Below, piece after piece: positions 16,181-24,387 of a stretch of 64,000 bases of DNA. A program made the translations under genes and the position numbers. The notes beneath the pieces are model-generated. The model saw only the letters and a program-made list of their open reading frames with translations. It made no database searches and was not told where the DNA came from. Origin of the DNA: Acidobacteriota bacterium (GTDB taxonomy: Bacteria > Acidobacteriota > Blastocatellia > Chloracidobacteriales > Chloracidobacteriaceae); NCBI GenBank assembly GCA_016208495.1, contig JACQXX010000104.1, forward strand, positions 22,664 through 86,663. Direction: 5' to 3'. Every line of letters starts with the position of its first letter. The first letter of the stretch is position 1.

Positions 16181-16581
16181 TCCTTCTGTAAATTCTTCCG
16201 TGATGGGTTTCTTTGGAACAAGCTGGAAATTCAGGTTCAGCCTGCGAAGCCTAGATTTTGTGCAAACAGCCCCCTCTCTCAAAATCCTGTTTGTAAAATT
16301 GTTTTTCCAGTTTTCCGCCCTTTTGGGTCCTTCACAAACCTCGGTTCAGGTTCAGTGGTCGAAATTCAGGTTCTGAATTTGAACCAGGTGGTTGAAGTTG
16401 TTGAGCCTCAAGAGACAAAACCGGAAAAATAACTTAAATGGCTGGATTTTAATGAGCAAGCCAGGCTTCATTCTGTCATCTTGGTGACCCATCCTGTTTG
16501 CACAAAATCTAGGCTTCGCAGGCTGAACCCCTGGAGTTCCAACCCATTTCGAAAGAATCCATCACGGAAAATTTACAGCAG
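16181..16581. repeat. Long inverted repeat, about 88-bp arms
   Basis: 16235-16269 and 16494-16528 are perfect 35-bp inverted copies (left arm begins GTTCAGCCTGCGAAGCCTAG). The similarity extends outward with mismatches and small gaps to about 16181 and 16581 (for example CTGTAAATT..CCGTGATGG on the left against the inverted CCATCACGG..AATTTACAG on the right). The 224 bp between the arms has no convincing gene. It could be a MITE-like insertion, or two opposed copies of one element. It separates parDE from the SUMF1 gene. Confidence 0.75.
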
Positions 16582-16593
16582 GAAAAATTTCGG

Positions 16594-16616
16594 GACCGCG
16601 CAAAAAACGCGCGGTC
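16594..16616 (-). terminator. Possible terminator of the SUMF1-domain gene
   Basis: Perfect 8-bp stem GACCGCGC/GCGCGGTC around an A-rich loop, 24 bp beyond the stop of the minus-strand gene. The following U-run on that strand is modest (CCGAAATTTTTCC), so the call is tentative. Confidence 0.45.
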
Positions 16617-16639
16617 AAGAGTGCATAAATCAAAGTGCA

Positions 16640-17722
16640 TCAAGGATTGAGAGTTCTCACCGCAACCACCCGAAAACCGCTGTTCCTGCCGACGAACTCT
16701 GGGTTGTTCCTGTAGCGGAACGCCGACCGGCAGAAGTCGGCACCGTCGAACCAAGAACCGCCACGCATCACGCGGAATCGTTGATCGGACCCCGATTCCC
16801 GTGCACTCCCATCGTCCGGTACTCCAGCATAAGTGTCCTGATACCAATCCTGACACCATTCCCAGACATTTCCGTGCATGTCGTGAAGCCCCCAGGCATT
16901 CGCTGGAAAACTTCCGACCGGTGTGGTTTTTTGACGATACTCACCTTTCGGCGCATTCCCATAAGGGTAATGCCCATCATAGTTTACCTGATCGGTTGTG
17001 ATGGGTTCCCCAAACGAAAACGGGGTCGTTGTCCCAGCCCGGCAGGCATATTCCCATTCCGCCTCGCTCGGCAACCGATAGATGTAATTATCTTTTTTGG
17101 CATTCAGCTTTTTCAGGAATTCCTGGCAGTCATTCCAGGATACTTGCTCGACCGGCAAAGTGTCGCCTTTAAAAGATGAAGGATTATTTCCCATCACCTC
17201 CTGCCATTGTGCCTGAGTTACCTGAAATTTCCCTAAATAAAAAGGTTGGCTGAAAGTAACTCGATGCTGGGGTTGTTCACGAGTAAACCATTCCCGTTCT
17301 GCTTTTGGGTTGTATCGCTTTGCATCGGCAAAGGCAGCTTCAACATCGGCATTGGTCGAGCCCATCAAAAAACTCCCGGTTGGAATCAGCACAAATTCCA
17401 TATCAATGCTGTTTGTAAAAGTTGGATTGAGAAGTAACTGAGGTGGTGAAGGCAAAACCACAGGCACTGGTGACGGAGATTGAATCAGGTCAGGCGTTTT
17501 ATTCTGTGAATTCCCTGCCAGTTTGGCCTCGATACGTTCATATTCGTTTTCGTAGCCCTCGATAAGTTCTTTGATGTCTTTGATTTTTGTCCGCAGTTCA
17601 AATTTTCTGTCTGTATCCGCCGTAATTCCAAGCTCCCGCTCATAGTCGTGCAACTTTTGAACCTGTACCGTCAGCAGGTTCTCCAAATCTTTCAATCGTT
17701 GTTGAAGATGGGGAGCTGGCAT
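16640..17722 (-). CDS. Coiled-coil plus formylglycine-generating-enzyme-like (SUMF1) protein
   Basis: 360 residues. Residues 1-70 form a charged coiled coil (LQQRLKDLENLLTVQVQKL, then DRKFELRTKIKDIKELIEG), a Pro-rich linker follows (80-95), then a SUMF1/FGE-sulfatase domain from about 108 (MEFVLIPTGSFLMGS) to the end, with HRVTFSQPFYLGKFQVTQAQW, RLPSEAEWEYACRAG, GLHDMHGNVWEWCQDWY and RVMRGGSWFDGADFCRSAFR. True FGE uses two cysteines in the last region; only the Cys of DFCRS is present, so cysteine oxidation is doubtful. The small helical module resembles those found before effector domains in bacterial conflict proteins, but no NTPase or effector is adjacent. No signal peptide is visible. Confidence 0.85.
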   Translation of the reverse strand: MPAPHLQQRLKDLENLLTVQVQKLHDYERELGITADTDRKFELRTKIKDIKELIEGYENEYERIEAKLAGNSQNKTPDLIQSPSPVPVVLPSPPQLLLNPTFTNSIDMEFVLIPTGSFLMGSTNADVEAAFADAKRYNPKAEREWFTREQPQHRVTFSQPFYLGKFQVTQAQWQEVMGNNPSSFKGDTLPVEQVSWNDCQEFLKKLNAKKDNYIYRLPSEAEWEYACRAGTTTPFSFGEPITTDQVNYDGHYPYGNAPKGEYRQKTTPVGSFPANAWGLHDMHGNVWEWCQDWYQDTYAGVPDDGSARESGSDQRFRVMRGGSWFDGADFCRSAFRYRNNPEFVGRNSGFRVVAVRTLNP

Positions 17723-17880
17723 AGGAAGTTGATTCTATTGACTCTGGTTGAGGATGAAATACAAGACGGAACTGACTGATGAAGGGCAAGCAACAGGCGA
17801 ATGTTGGTAAACGAGCCTCACTATAAAACACCTTGGGAATGATGACAACTACTGTGAAAATTTAGATTTAACAGAACCGC

Positions 17881-18684
17881 CTAAAGGCGGGACTCTGAAC
17901 TGAGACCAAACAACCGTTTAAAATTGGCGGTGGTGATGCGGCCAATTTCTTCAATGGTTGTCTGGTGGAGTTCGGCCAGTTGGCGGGCGACTTCGATCAC
18001 GTAGGATGGTTCGTTGCGCTTCCCGCGATATGGAACCGGCGCCAGATACGGGCAGTCGGTTTCAATCAGGATGGACTCAAGTGGGAGCGATGTGGCGATG
18101 TCGCGCAACGGTTGGGCATTTTTAAAGGTCAGGTTCCCGGAAAACGAAATCAGAAACCCCAGTTCCAACCCGGCTTTGGCAAGTTCAGGTGAACCACTGA
18201 AGCAATGGAAAATCCCAGCCCGGTTATCTCGATCACTCCAATGCTCGCGAAGTAGCTCTATCGTGTCCTCATCCGCATCGCGGATGTGCAACAAAATCGG
18301 GAGGTTCCGCTCGCGGGCGCGTTCCATTTGCCGGACAAACACGGCTCGCTGCACGTCGCGTGGCGAATGGTCATAGTAGTAATCCAGCCCGATTTCGCCC
18401 CACGCCAGCACTTTGGGATGCTCGCACATCTGGCGGAGGCGGGCTTCGAGTTCATCATCGTAGAGCCGGGCATCGTGCGGATGCACCCCAACCGCAGCGT
18501 AAATGTGCGGATGGGCATCAGCCAGCGCCAGCCCTTTTTCGAGCGATCCTTGCTCTAAATCGCCGTTGCAGATTTCAAGGATCAACTCAATCCCAACCTC
18601 AGCCGCACGAGCCAGGATGGCGGTGCGGTCTTCATCATAGATTTGCCCGTCAATGTGGGCGTGTGAGTCAATAAACATAAACAC
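17881..18684 (-). CDS. TatD/YcfH-family metal-dependent hydrolase
   Basis: Full-length 267-residue TatD-family amidohydrolase-fold enzyme, predicted metal-dependent DNase or similar phosphodiesterase. The metal ligands are all visible: FIDSHAHID at the N-terminus (HxH), the Glu of WGEIGLDYYYD near residue 95, LLHIRDADED (His), GIFHCFSGS (His) and IETDCPYLAP (Asp) near residue 205, which also marks the YcfH-like subgroup. The last segment RLFGLSSESRL is a normal C-terminus. The start ATG at 18684 abuts a GGGTTCG repeat array; ATG 18678 (MFIDSHAH) is an equally good start. The neighbouring truncated gene belongs to the TatD subgroup proper. Confidence 0.9.
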   Translation of the reverse strand: MFMFIDSHAHIDGQIYDEDRTAILARAAEVGIELILEICNGDLEQGSLEKGLALADAHPHIYAAVGVHPHDARLYDDELEARLRQMCEHPKVLAWGEIGLDYYYDHSPRDVQRAVFVRQMERARERNLPILLHIRDADEDTIELLREHWSDRDNRAGIFHCFSGSPELAKAGLELGFLISFSGNLTFKNAQPLRDIATSLPLESILIETDCPYLAPVPYRGKRNEPSYVIEVARQLAELHQTTIEEIGRITTANFKRLFGLSSESRL

Positions 18685-18689
18685 TTGAG

Positions 18690-18915
18690 GGTTCGGGGTT
18701 CGGGGTTCGGGGTTCGGGGTTCAGGGTTCAGGGTTCGGGGTTCAGGGTTCAGGGAAAACAACGAAAAAGATGAAAAGGACAAAAAGGACAAAAAGGACAA
18801 AAGAGACTTACATTCGAAAACCCGGAACCCGGAACCCGGAACCCGGAACCCGGAACCCGGAACCCGGAACCCGGAACCCGGAACCCGGAACCCGGAACCC
18901 GGAACCCGGAACCCT
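18690..18915. repeat. Long GGGTTC-arm inverted element
   Basis: Left array of about ten GGGTTCGG/GGGTTCAG words (18690-18752), a core of AAAAGGACA words and ACATTCGAAAA (18753-18819; the inverted form of the TTCGAATGTAAGTC core), and a right array of about thirteen AACCCGG words (18820-18913). It is the longest copy in the window. The right array runs straight into a tatD reading frame and replaces its end. Confidence 0.9.
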
Positions 18916-19519
18916 CTGACCGATTGAGCGGTACCAGTTTCACAAGCTTTTGCAGGTGCTGGCCGCGTCGTTCGTCACAAATCCAACCTGTGATGCCAAT
19001 GTGTAAATCGAGGTCCAGGTAAGCTTTTAATTCTGCTTCCGTGCCCGTAAAGCAGTGAACCACTCCGGCGGTGAACTGGTCACGATACGGCTTCAGAATG
19101 TGGACGAAGGCGGCATGGGCGTCGCGTTCGTGCAAAAACAAAGGTTTTTTGACTTCGGAGGCAAGCTGAATCTGGGCTTCAAACCAGCGGTTCTGGTCCG
19201 GGCGTGGTGAAAAGTCACGGTTGTAATCCAGACCGCATTCCCCAATCGCCACGACCTCAGGTGATTCGGCCATTTTTCGCAACGTCTCAATCGTTTCCTC
19301 GGTGCAGTGGCGAGCATCGTGTGGATGAACTCCTGCCGTGGAAAATAAGATATGCGGGTGATGCTGTACTAGACGAAGCGCCTCACGGCTGCCCTTAACG
19401 CTGGTTCCGGTCAAGATCAGAGTCGTTACACCAGCTTCCTGGGCGCGTTTTAAAACCAGTTCCCGATCAGACTCAAATGAGCGATGGGTTAAATTGATTC
19501 CAATATCAATCAGTTTCAT
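18749..19519 (-). pseudogene. tatD: TatD-family hydrolase, C-terminus replaced by repeat
   Basis: The first ~190 residues align well with TatD proper (IDIGINLTHRSFESDRELVL, STAGVHPHDARH, GECGLDYNRDFSPR, LFLHERDAHAAF, VVHCFTGTEAEL, ITGWICDERRG). At LVKLVPLNR the conserved continuation, LLIETDAPYLLPRDL-like with the last metal-binding Asp and some 60 further residues, is missing; the frame instead reads five GSGFRVP units from the GGGTTC array and a Cys/Phe/Pro-rich tail from the repeat core. Activity is unlikely. Either the element removed the gene end by insertion or recombination, or the assembly joined distant repeat copies here. Confidence 0.75.
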
Positions 19520-19813
19520 TGCAAATCTTCCTTTTTTCAGGAGTTGACCTCAGAAATGTGCTCAACGTCAAGCCGCTGAATTCCAAAGCGATGTCAAGCC
19601 ATCGCACTCCAAAGGGTTAAGCTTTTGCCTTGCACTCGCAGGTCCAGTGCTTATATCTTTGCACCCCCAAAAATTCGAGAAGAGACGAGATTCAGACTGA
19701 TTCCCTGCAACCAAACGCTGAAAAACCTGCCGCGATATGATAAACACCGCAAACAATCATTCCTCTTGTCATTTTTCTTTCTGGAATCGCTGAATTTGCT
19801 TAGAAGGAGCAGT

Positions 19814-21151
19814 ATGACCGATATACAAACCAAAAAAAGTAGCCAGGCTGTGAATATTCCCGCCGCAACGGGGAAGCTTGGCGTGTTGCTGGTTGGATTG
19901 GGCGCCGTGAGTACGACGTTCATCGCTGGCGTTGAAGCCATCCGACGTGGGACGGCCCAGCCAATTGGATCACTGACCCAAATGGCATCTATCCGCCTTG
20001 GAAAACGAACCGAAGGGCGCAACCCTCGCATTAAAGACTTTGTTCCCCTGGCCGAACTTGATGATCTGGTGTTTGGGGCCTGGGATATTTTTGAAGACTC
20101 CGCCTATGATGCCGCTGTTCATGCCGGCGTTTTGGAACGGACCCAACTTGATCAATTGAAACCGGCTCTGGAAGCCATCAACCCTATGCCAGCCGTGTTT
20201 GACCAGCATTATGTGAAACGGCTGAACGGAACCAACATCAAACAGGGCGCCAACAAGCTTGACCTGGCCCAGCAGTTGATCGCCGATATCGAAGACTTTC
20301 GCCAGAAAAACGATTGTTCCCGTCTGGTTCTGGTCTGGTGTGCCTCAACCGAGGTGTTCCTCCAACCGGACCCGGTCCACGACACAATTGCCAGTTTTGA
20401 ACAGGCAATGAAAGACAATCACCCGGCAATTGCCCCGTCAATGATCTATGCCTATGCCGCACTCAAGTGCAAAGTGCCATTTGCCAACGGGGCGCCAAAC
20501 CTGACGGTTGACCTGCCAGCGATTCAGCAACTTGCGGCTGAAAACCTGGTGCCGATTTGCGGCAAGGACTTCAAAACCGGTCAGACCTTTATGAAGACCC
20601 TGCTGGCACCGGGCCTGAAATCACGGATGCTGGGCCTGCACGGCTGGTATTCGACCAACATCCTGGGCAACCGCGACGGCGAAGTTCTCGATGATCCGGA
20701 ATCATTCAAAACCAAGGAAGAATCCAAACTGTCGGTGCTGGAATATATTCTGCAGCCGGAACTCTATCCGGAATTGTACAAGGATTTTTCACACGTGGTG
20801 CGGATTAACTATTACCCGCCTCGCGGTGATAACAAAGAAGGCTGGGATAACATTGATATCTTCGGCTGGCTCGGCTACCCGATGCAGATCAAAATCAATT
20901 TTCTGTGCCGGGATTCGATTCTGGCGGCACCGATTGTTCTGGATCTGGCTTTGTTCCTTGACCTTGCCCAACGTGTTGGAATGAAAGGAATTCAGGAATG
21001 GCTGAGTTTCTATTTCAAGAGCCCGATGACAGCACCGGGTCTCTATCCTGAGCATGATATTTTCATTCAATTGATGAAGCTCAAGAACACCCTCCGTGAC
21101 CTGCGCGGTGAAGAACTCATCACGCACTTAGGGAAAGAATACTACGATTAG
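19814..21151 (+). CDS. ino1: Inositol-3-phosphate synthase
   Basis: Converts glucose-6-phosphate to 1D-myo-inositol-3-phosphate with NAD. 445 residues from the ATG at 19814, which has a strong ribosome site (AGAAGGAGCAGT); an in-frame extension upstream to 19625 has no family similarity. The NAD-binding motif is LGVLLVGLGAVSTTFIAGVE near residue 21-40; SGDFKTGQT is represented by CGKDFKTGQTFMKTLL near 255, followed by GWYSTNILGNRDG and the C-terminal DLALFLDLA. This shorter form resembles actinobacterial/archaeal enzymes rather than the eukaryotic one. Product could feed inositol lipids, with the suhB-type phosphatase at 24-794 as a possible partner. A perfect 14-bp hairpin follows the gene. 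Confidence 0.92.
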   Translation: MTDIQTKKSSQAVNIPAATGKLGVLLVGLGAVSTTFIAGVEAIRRGTAQPIGSLTQMASIRLGKRTEGRNPRIKDFVPLAELDDLVFGAWDIFEDSAYDAAVHAGVLERTQLDQLKPALEAINPMPAVFDQHYVKRLNGTNIKQGANKLDLAQQLIADIEDFRQKNDCSRLVLVWCASTEVFLQPDPVHDTIASFEQAMKDNHPAIAPSMIYAYAALKCKVPFANGAPNLTVDLPAIQQLAAENLVPICGKDFKTGQTFMKTLLAPGLKSRMLGLHGWYSTNILGNRDGEVLDDPESFKTKEESKLSVLEYILQPELYPELYKDFSHVVRINYYPPRGDNKEGWDNIDIFGWLGYPMQIKINFLCRDSILAAPIVLDLALFLDLAQRVGMKGIQEWLSFYFKSPMTAPGLYPEHDIFIQLMKLKNTLRDLRGEELITHLGKEYYD

Positions 21152-21170
21152 GGCTTAGGGCTTGGGGCTT

Positions 21171-21209
21171 GGGGTAACAACAACAGATTTGGTCGGTTGT
21201 TGTTACCCC
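21171..21209 (+). terminator. Hairpin after inositol-3-phosphate synthase
   Basis: Perfect 14-bp stem GGGGTAACAACAAC / GTTGTTGTTACCCC with an 11-base loop, 20 bp past the stop. No U-run follows, so it may be a mRNA-end stabiliser or another repeat arm pair (it is preceded by GGGCTTAGGGCTTGGGG words) rather than a simple intrinsic terminator. Confidence 0.55.
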
Positions 21210-21304
21210 TTGCGCCTCTCTGATTCTTTTCCTTCTCCCTCACTCCACTTTGAAATCATCCTTTTGGATTCAGAAAAGACGACGTGATTGATAGGACTGT
21301 CTTT

Positions 21305-21340
21305 CCCTGAACCCTGAACCCTGAACCCTGAACCTTAAAG
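21305..21340. repeat. GAACCCT-word repeat
   Basis: Four TGAACCC words (the inverted form of GGGTTCA) shortly before the phosphorylase gene; no opposite arm within 150 bp except the GGGCTTAGGGCTTGGGG words after 21151. Confidence 0.7.
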
Positions 21341-21354
21341 TCCCACCCCTAAAG

Positions 21355-22674
21355 ATGAGAACTCCAGTCGAAATCAACCAGCTCAAACGCGACGGCCACA
21401 CGTTGTCTTCGGACGACATCCTCAATCTTATCAATGCTTACACCCGCGATGAGGTGCCCGATTATCAACTCGCGGCGTTTCTGATGGCAGTGTGTTGCCG
21501 TGGGATGGTCACCGAGGAAATCCAGGCGCTGACCAATGCCATGCTTCATTCAGGTGTGGTGCTTGATTTTTCGGATATTCCGGGAATCAAAGTTGATAAA
21601 CACAGCACTGGTGGTGTGGGGGATAAAACGTCACTGGTACTGGCACCGCTTGTGGCTGCGGCTGGAATTCCCGTTCCAATGATTAGCGGTCGTGGACTTG
21701 GCCATAGCGGCGGGACACTGGACAAACTGGAATCCATCCCAGGTTTTCAAACCGGGCTGTCGTTGACTGAATTCCGCCGCCTGCTCTCAACCATCGGCGT
21801 TGGGTTGATTGGACAAACGCTGGAAATCGCCCCGGCTGATCGCAAGCTCTACGCGTTACGTGGCGCCACCGGGACGGTTGAATCCATCCCGCTCATTACC
21901 GGCAGCATTATGAGCAAAAAGCTCGCCGAAGGAATTGATGCCCTGGTGCTAGACGTCAAATGCGGCAACGGTGCCTTTATGAAAACAACCGAACGGGCGC
22001 TGGAACTGGCCCGCTCGCTGATTGCCACTGGCGAAGGAATGGGAAAACGGGTGACAGCGCTGGTGACTGATATGAATCAACCACTCGGTTGGTCGGTCGG
22101 CAATGCCCTCGAAGTCATCGAAGCCCAGGAAATGCTGCGTGGTAACCTCGTTGGACGGTTTGCCCAACTGACCCTGGAACTGGCGGCTCATATGATTCAA
22201 CTGGGGAGTGATACCCCCTACTTGAAACAGGCCCGCGACCAGGCAGTTGAACTCATTACCTCCGGCAAAGCCATGGAAAAATGGCAGCAGATTATTGAAG
22301 CCCAGGGCGGTGATCCGCGCGTGACCGAAGACGAAACACGATTGCCCCAGGCAGCCCATCAAAAAATTATTCGAGCTGAAAAAAGCGGCATCCTCACTGC
22401 AATTGAAACCGAAGCTGTCGGGTGGGCCTCACTTCTGCTCGGAGCTGGGCGGTTACAACTCAGTTCACCGATTGACCCGGCAGTCGGTATTCGCATTCAC
22501 GTCGAACGTGGCGCTGAAATGAAAGCCGGTGATCCACTCTGCACGCTGTATTACAATGACAGCACCAAACTGGCGCTGGCGGAAGAACGCCTCAAAACAG
22601 TCTTTACCATTGTTCCTGGCGCTGATGAATTTCATCGTACAACCCTGGCTCCAGAATGGTTTGTCGTTCAGTAA
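21355..22674 (+). CDS. Pyrimidine-nucleoside (thymidine) phosphorylase
   Basis: 439-residue nucleoside phosphorylase of the DeoA/Pdp family, splitting thymidine or uridine with phosphate to the free base and (deoxy)ribose-1-phosphate. The signature segment KVDKHSTGGVGDKTSLVLAP lies at about residues 80-99; phosphate and nucleoside contacts are in MISGRGLGHSGGTLDKLES, and the C-terminal alpha/beta domain with the RxHVERGAEMKAGDPL segment is complete. Length and the alanine/valine-rich tail fit Pdp (pyrimidine specific) as well as DeoA, so substrate range is left open. The ATG follows a GAACCCT-type repeat at 21308-21338. Confidence 0.93.
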   Translation: MRTPVEINQLKRDGHTLSSDDILNLINAYTRDEVPDYQLAAFLMAVCCRGMVTEEIQALTNAMLHSGVVLDFSDIPGIKVDKHSTGGVGDKTSLVLAPLVAAAGIPVPMISGRGLGHSGGTLDKLESIPGFQTGLSLTEFRRLLSTIGVGLIGQTLEIAPADRKLYALRGATGTVESIPLITGSIMSKKLAEGIDALVLDVKCGNGAFMKTTERALELARSLIATGEGMGKRVTALVTDMNQPLGWSVGNALEVIEAQEMLRGNLVGRFAQLTLELAAHMIQLGSDTPYLKQARDQAVELITSGKAMEKWQQIIEAQGGDPRVTEDETRLPQAAHQKIIRAEKSGILTAIETEAVGWASLLLGAGRLQLSSPIDPAVGIRIHVERGAEMKAGDPLCTLYYNDSTKLALAEERLKTVFTIVPGADEFHRTTLAPEWFVVQ

Positions 22675-22711
22675 GGGGGCGAGTGCACTGATTTAGGTGC
22701 AGCACTCACCA

Positions 22712-22775
22712 CGAACAAGGTGACAGGTGACAAACTGGCATAAATGACAAGGTGACAGGGTAACAAGGTGACAAA
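22712..22775. repeat. GGTGACAA tandem-word repeat
   Basis: Words such as AACAAGGTGACAGGTGACAA repeat four to five times between the phosphorylase gene and the next lipoprotein gene. The first in-frame GTG of that gene (22768) is inside a word. Confidence 0.7.
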
Positions 22776-22815
22776 AAGGCAAAAAGACAACTTCGGCTGG
22801 AGACATTCGAGTTTT

Positions 22816-23544
22816 GTGCGTTGGCGATGGCGGGTAGTCTTACTGCTGATGGTCACTTTGACAGGGTTGAGTTCGGTAGGATGTGGAATTCAAGAGCGGA
22901 TAAATCAAGATCGGGCTGAAACCATTCTCAAAAAGGGAAAGGTCTATCAAGTTTTAGCTCAGCAGGAGCCAGAGACGTACCAGAAGATTGTTACTGAAGC
23001 CACCGACTCAATTTCCAAGGATGAACCTGAAGAAGCCCTGGCCAGCCGTCTGAGACCGCTGGTGATGTCCGTTCTCCCCAAGTACTTTTCCCGTTGCTCT
23101 GATAAAGCTCTGGTCAATTACCTGCAAATCACCATCAAAGAGCTGGAGCACGTCTTAGCCAAAGACCCGGATGCCGCCTTTGCCTTGATGTTCCCTACCC
23201 CAGAGAACACAACCGTCAATCTCACTCGAAACATTGACCGCACGATTCTTGAGTCTGAACAGGAAGCCCTGGCTCAGGTCATTCAAAGCGGAAACCAATC
23301 AGACGCAATTCCAATCAACCGGGAACGGGCCCAAGAGAATCTCATCCCGATTGTCCGTCGGCTCCAGGAAAAACATGGACCGGATACAGTTGACCTGCTT
23401 GAAAATCCAACCGCACCTGGAGTTGATAAAGCTCGCGTCTGCCGAATATTGATTGACCTGTACCGTGAAATTCTTTCGCTTCCGCAGGAAAACTCGGCTG
23501 AAATCTCCCGCATGATGTTGTCTGAAGCCTTTGTAAGCGAGTAG
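22816..23544 (+). CDS. Hypothetical lipoprotein
   Basis: Predicted lipoprotein of about 243 residues. From the preferred GTG at 22816 it begins with an Arg/Trp-rich n-region, the hydrophobic core VVLLLMVTLTGLSSVGC and a lipobox ending at that Cys. An earlier in-frame GTG at 22768 would add 16 residues read from a repeat. The mature part is helical and charged, with two apparent related halves (YLQITIKELEHVLAKD and LIPIVRRLQEKHG), and no recognised domain. The stop codon TAG is supplied by a GTAGCGAGTA repeat. Function unknown; probably in the periplasm, bound to a membrane. Confidence 0.65.
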   Translation: MRWRWRVVLLLMVTLTGLSSVGCGIQERINQDRAETILKKGKVYQVLAQQEPETYQKIVTEATDSISKDEPEEALASRLRPLVMSVLPKYFSRCSDKALVNYLQITIKELEHVLAKDPDAAFALMFPTPENTTVNLTRNIDRTILESEQEALAQVIQSGNQSDAIPINRERAQENLIPIVRRLQEKHGPDTVDLLENPTAPGVDKARVCRILIDLYREILSLPQENSAEISRMMLSEAFVSE

Positions 23545-23726
23545 CGAACCGAGTAGCGAGTAGCGAGTAGTGAATCCAAATTTACTGGTATTCAGTTTAT
23601 CCCGTACTCATTGAAGCTGTTATAAAATTAACAGACCAACCTTTGGTGTGGTTGGTTTTACTACTCGCTACTCGCTACTCGCTCCAGTTCGCTCCAATTC
23701 GCTACTTGCTACTCGCTACTCGCTCT
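23535..23726. repeat. GTAGCGAGTA-arm inverted element
   Basis: Left arm 23535-23573 (GCGAGTAGCGAACCGAGTAG words) and right arm 23659-23726 (TACTACTCGCTACTCGCTAC words), inverted, around an 85-bp core. The left arm ends one gene (TAG stop of the lipoprotein) and the right arm reaches the stop of the convergent one. Confidence 0.85.
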
Positions 23727-23731
23727 TCAAT

Positions 23732-24283
23732 CTATTTCTTCTCCGGTGCCAGGTAAGCTGTCCACCGCCATTGATTGTCTTCCCCAAATTCAAAAACCGC
23801 CCACAGTTCATATTTGCACGGTTTTTTTCCGCCGCAGGGGTTGAGATTCTTGATAATTCGGCTGGGACGCTTGCTTGTGGGATGGGTATAGGGTTTGTCT
23901 TCAAGCGCCACCGTTTTTTGAAGCTCGCCCCAATCTTCATCATCTTCAAAATCTTCCAGAAATTCATCAGGCGCGATGGTGCCGCCCACATATTCAAATG
24001 ACTTGACCATCATATTTTTGAGGGTGGTGACATTCTGTTTTTTGACCGCAGCTCGGAAAGAAGCCAAAAAGGGTTTCCAGGCTTTCTCCGGATCAGTTGC
24101 CGCTTTTTGATCATCAGTCACGATACCAGGTGAGGCCGGAGCGTCCGGAGCTTTCACCTCGGCCACTGGTTTCACCGGTGGAATATCTTTCGCAGGCTCA
24201 GTCGCACTCTGGCTGGCACGACAGGCCGCGCTTGAAATCAAAATCACACAGAAAAAACTCACAATCGCAGATCGAACAATCAC
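23732..24283 (-). CDS. Hypothetical lipoprotein
   Basis: 183 residues with a signal peptide and lipobox (IVSFFCVILISSAAC), a Pro/Ala/Lys-rich linker, and a globular part from about residue 60 (KAWKPFLASFRAAVKKQN) with an acidic segment FLEDFEDDEDWGEL, a CxxxxxxC pair (NPCGGKKPCKYELW) and a C-terminal Trp-rich strand (QWRWTAYLAPEKK). It resembles small NTF2-like stress proteins in outline (early helix, later sheet), but I cannot assign a family. Likely periplasm-facing, membrane-anchored. It is convergent with the previous lipoprotein gene across a repeat element. Confidence 0.7.
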   Translation of the reverse strand: MIVRSAIVSFFCVILISSAACRASQSATEPAKDIPPVKPVAEVKAPDAPASPGIVTDDQKAATDPEKAWKPFLASFRAAVKKQNVTTLKNMMVKSFEYVGGTIAPDEFLEDFEDDEDWGELQKTVALEDKPYTHPTSKRPSRIIKNLNPCGGKKPCKYELWAVFEFGEDNQWRWTAYLAPEKK

Positions 24284-24387
24284 AGTAAAAAATCCTTTCT
24301 TTTCATAGTTTTATAGTAGTCCTGCCATTTTGCGATGAAATTCCTCTTTTCGTACTACGGCGAGGTTTGGGGTTTTTAGCCTGCCGT

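Noticed and set aside
18820..18913. Telomere-like or phage-end repeats
   Set aside because: AACCCGG words resemble telomere repeats superficially, but they occur internally many times with inverted partners and there is no replicon end here.
18690..18915. CRISPR array
   Set aside because: The repeat period is 7-8 bp with no unique spacers, and the arms are inverted around a core; no cas gene is present.
19625..19813. Upstream extension of inositol-3-phosphate synthase
   Set aside because: The 63 extra residues have no family similarity, and a strong ribosome site precedes ATG 19814.
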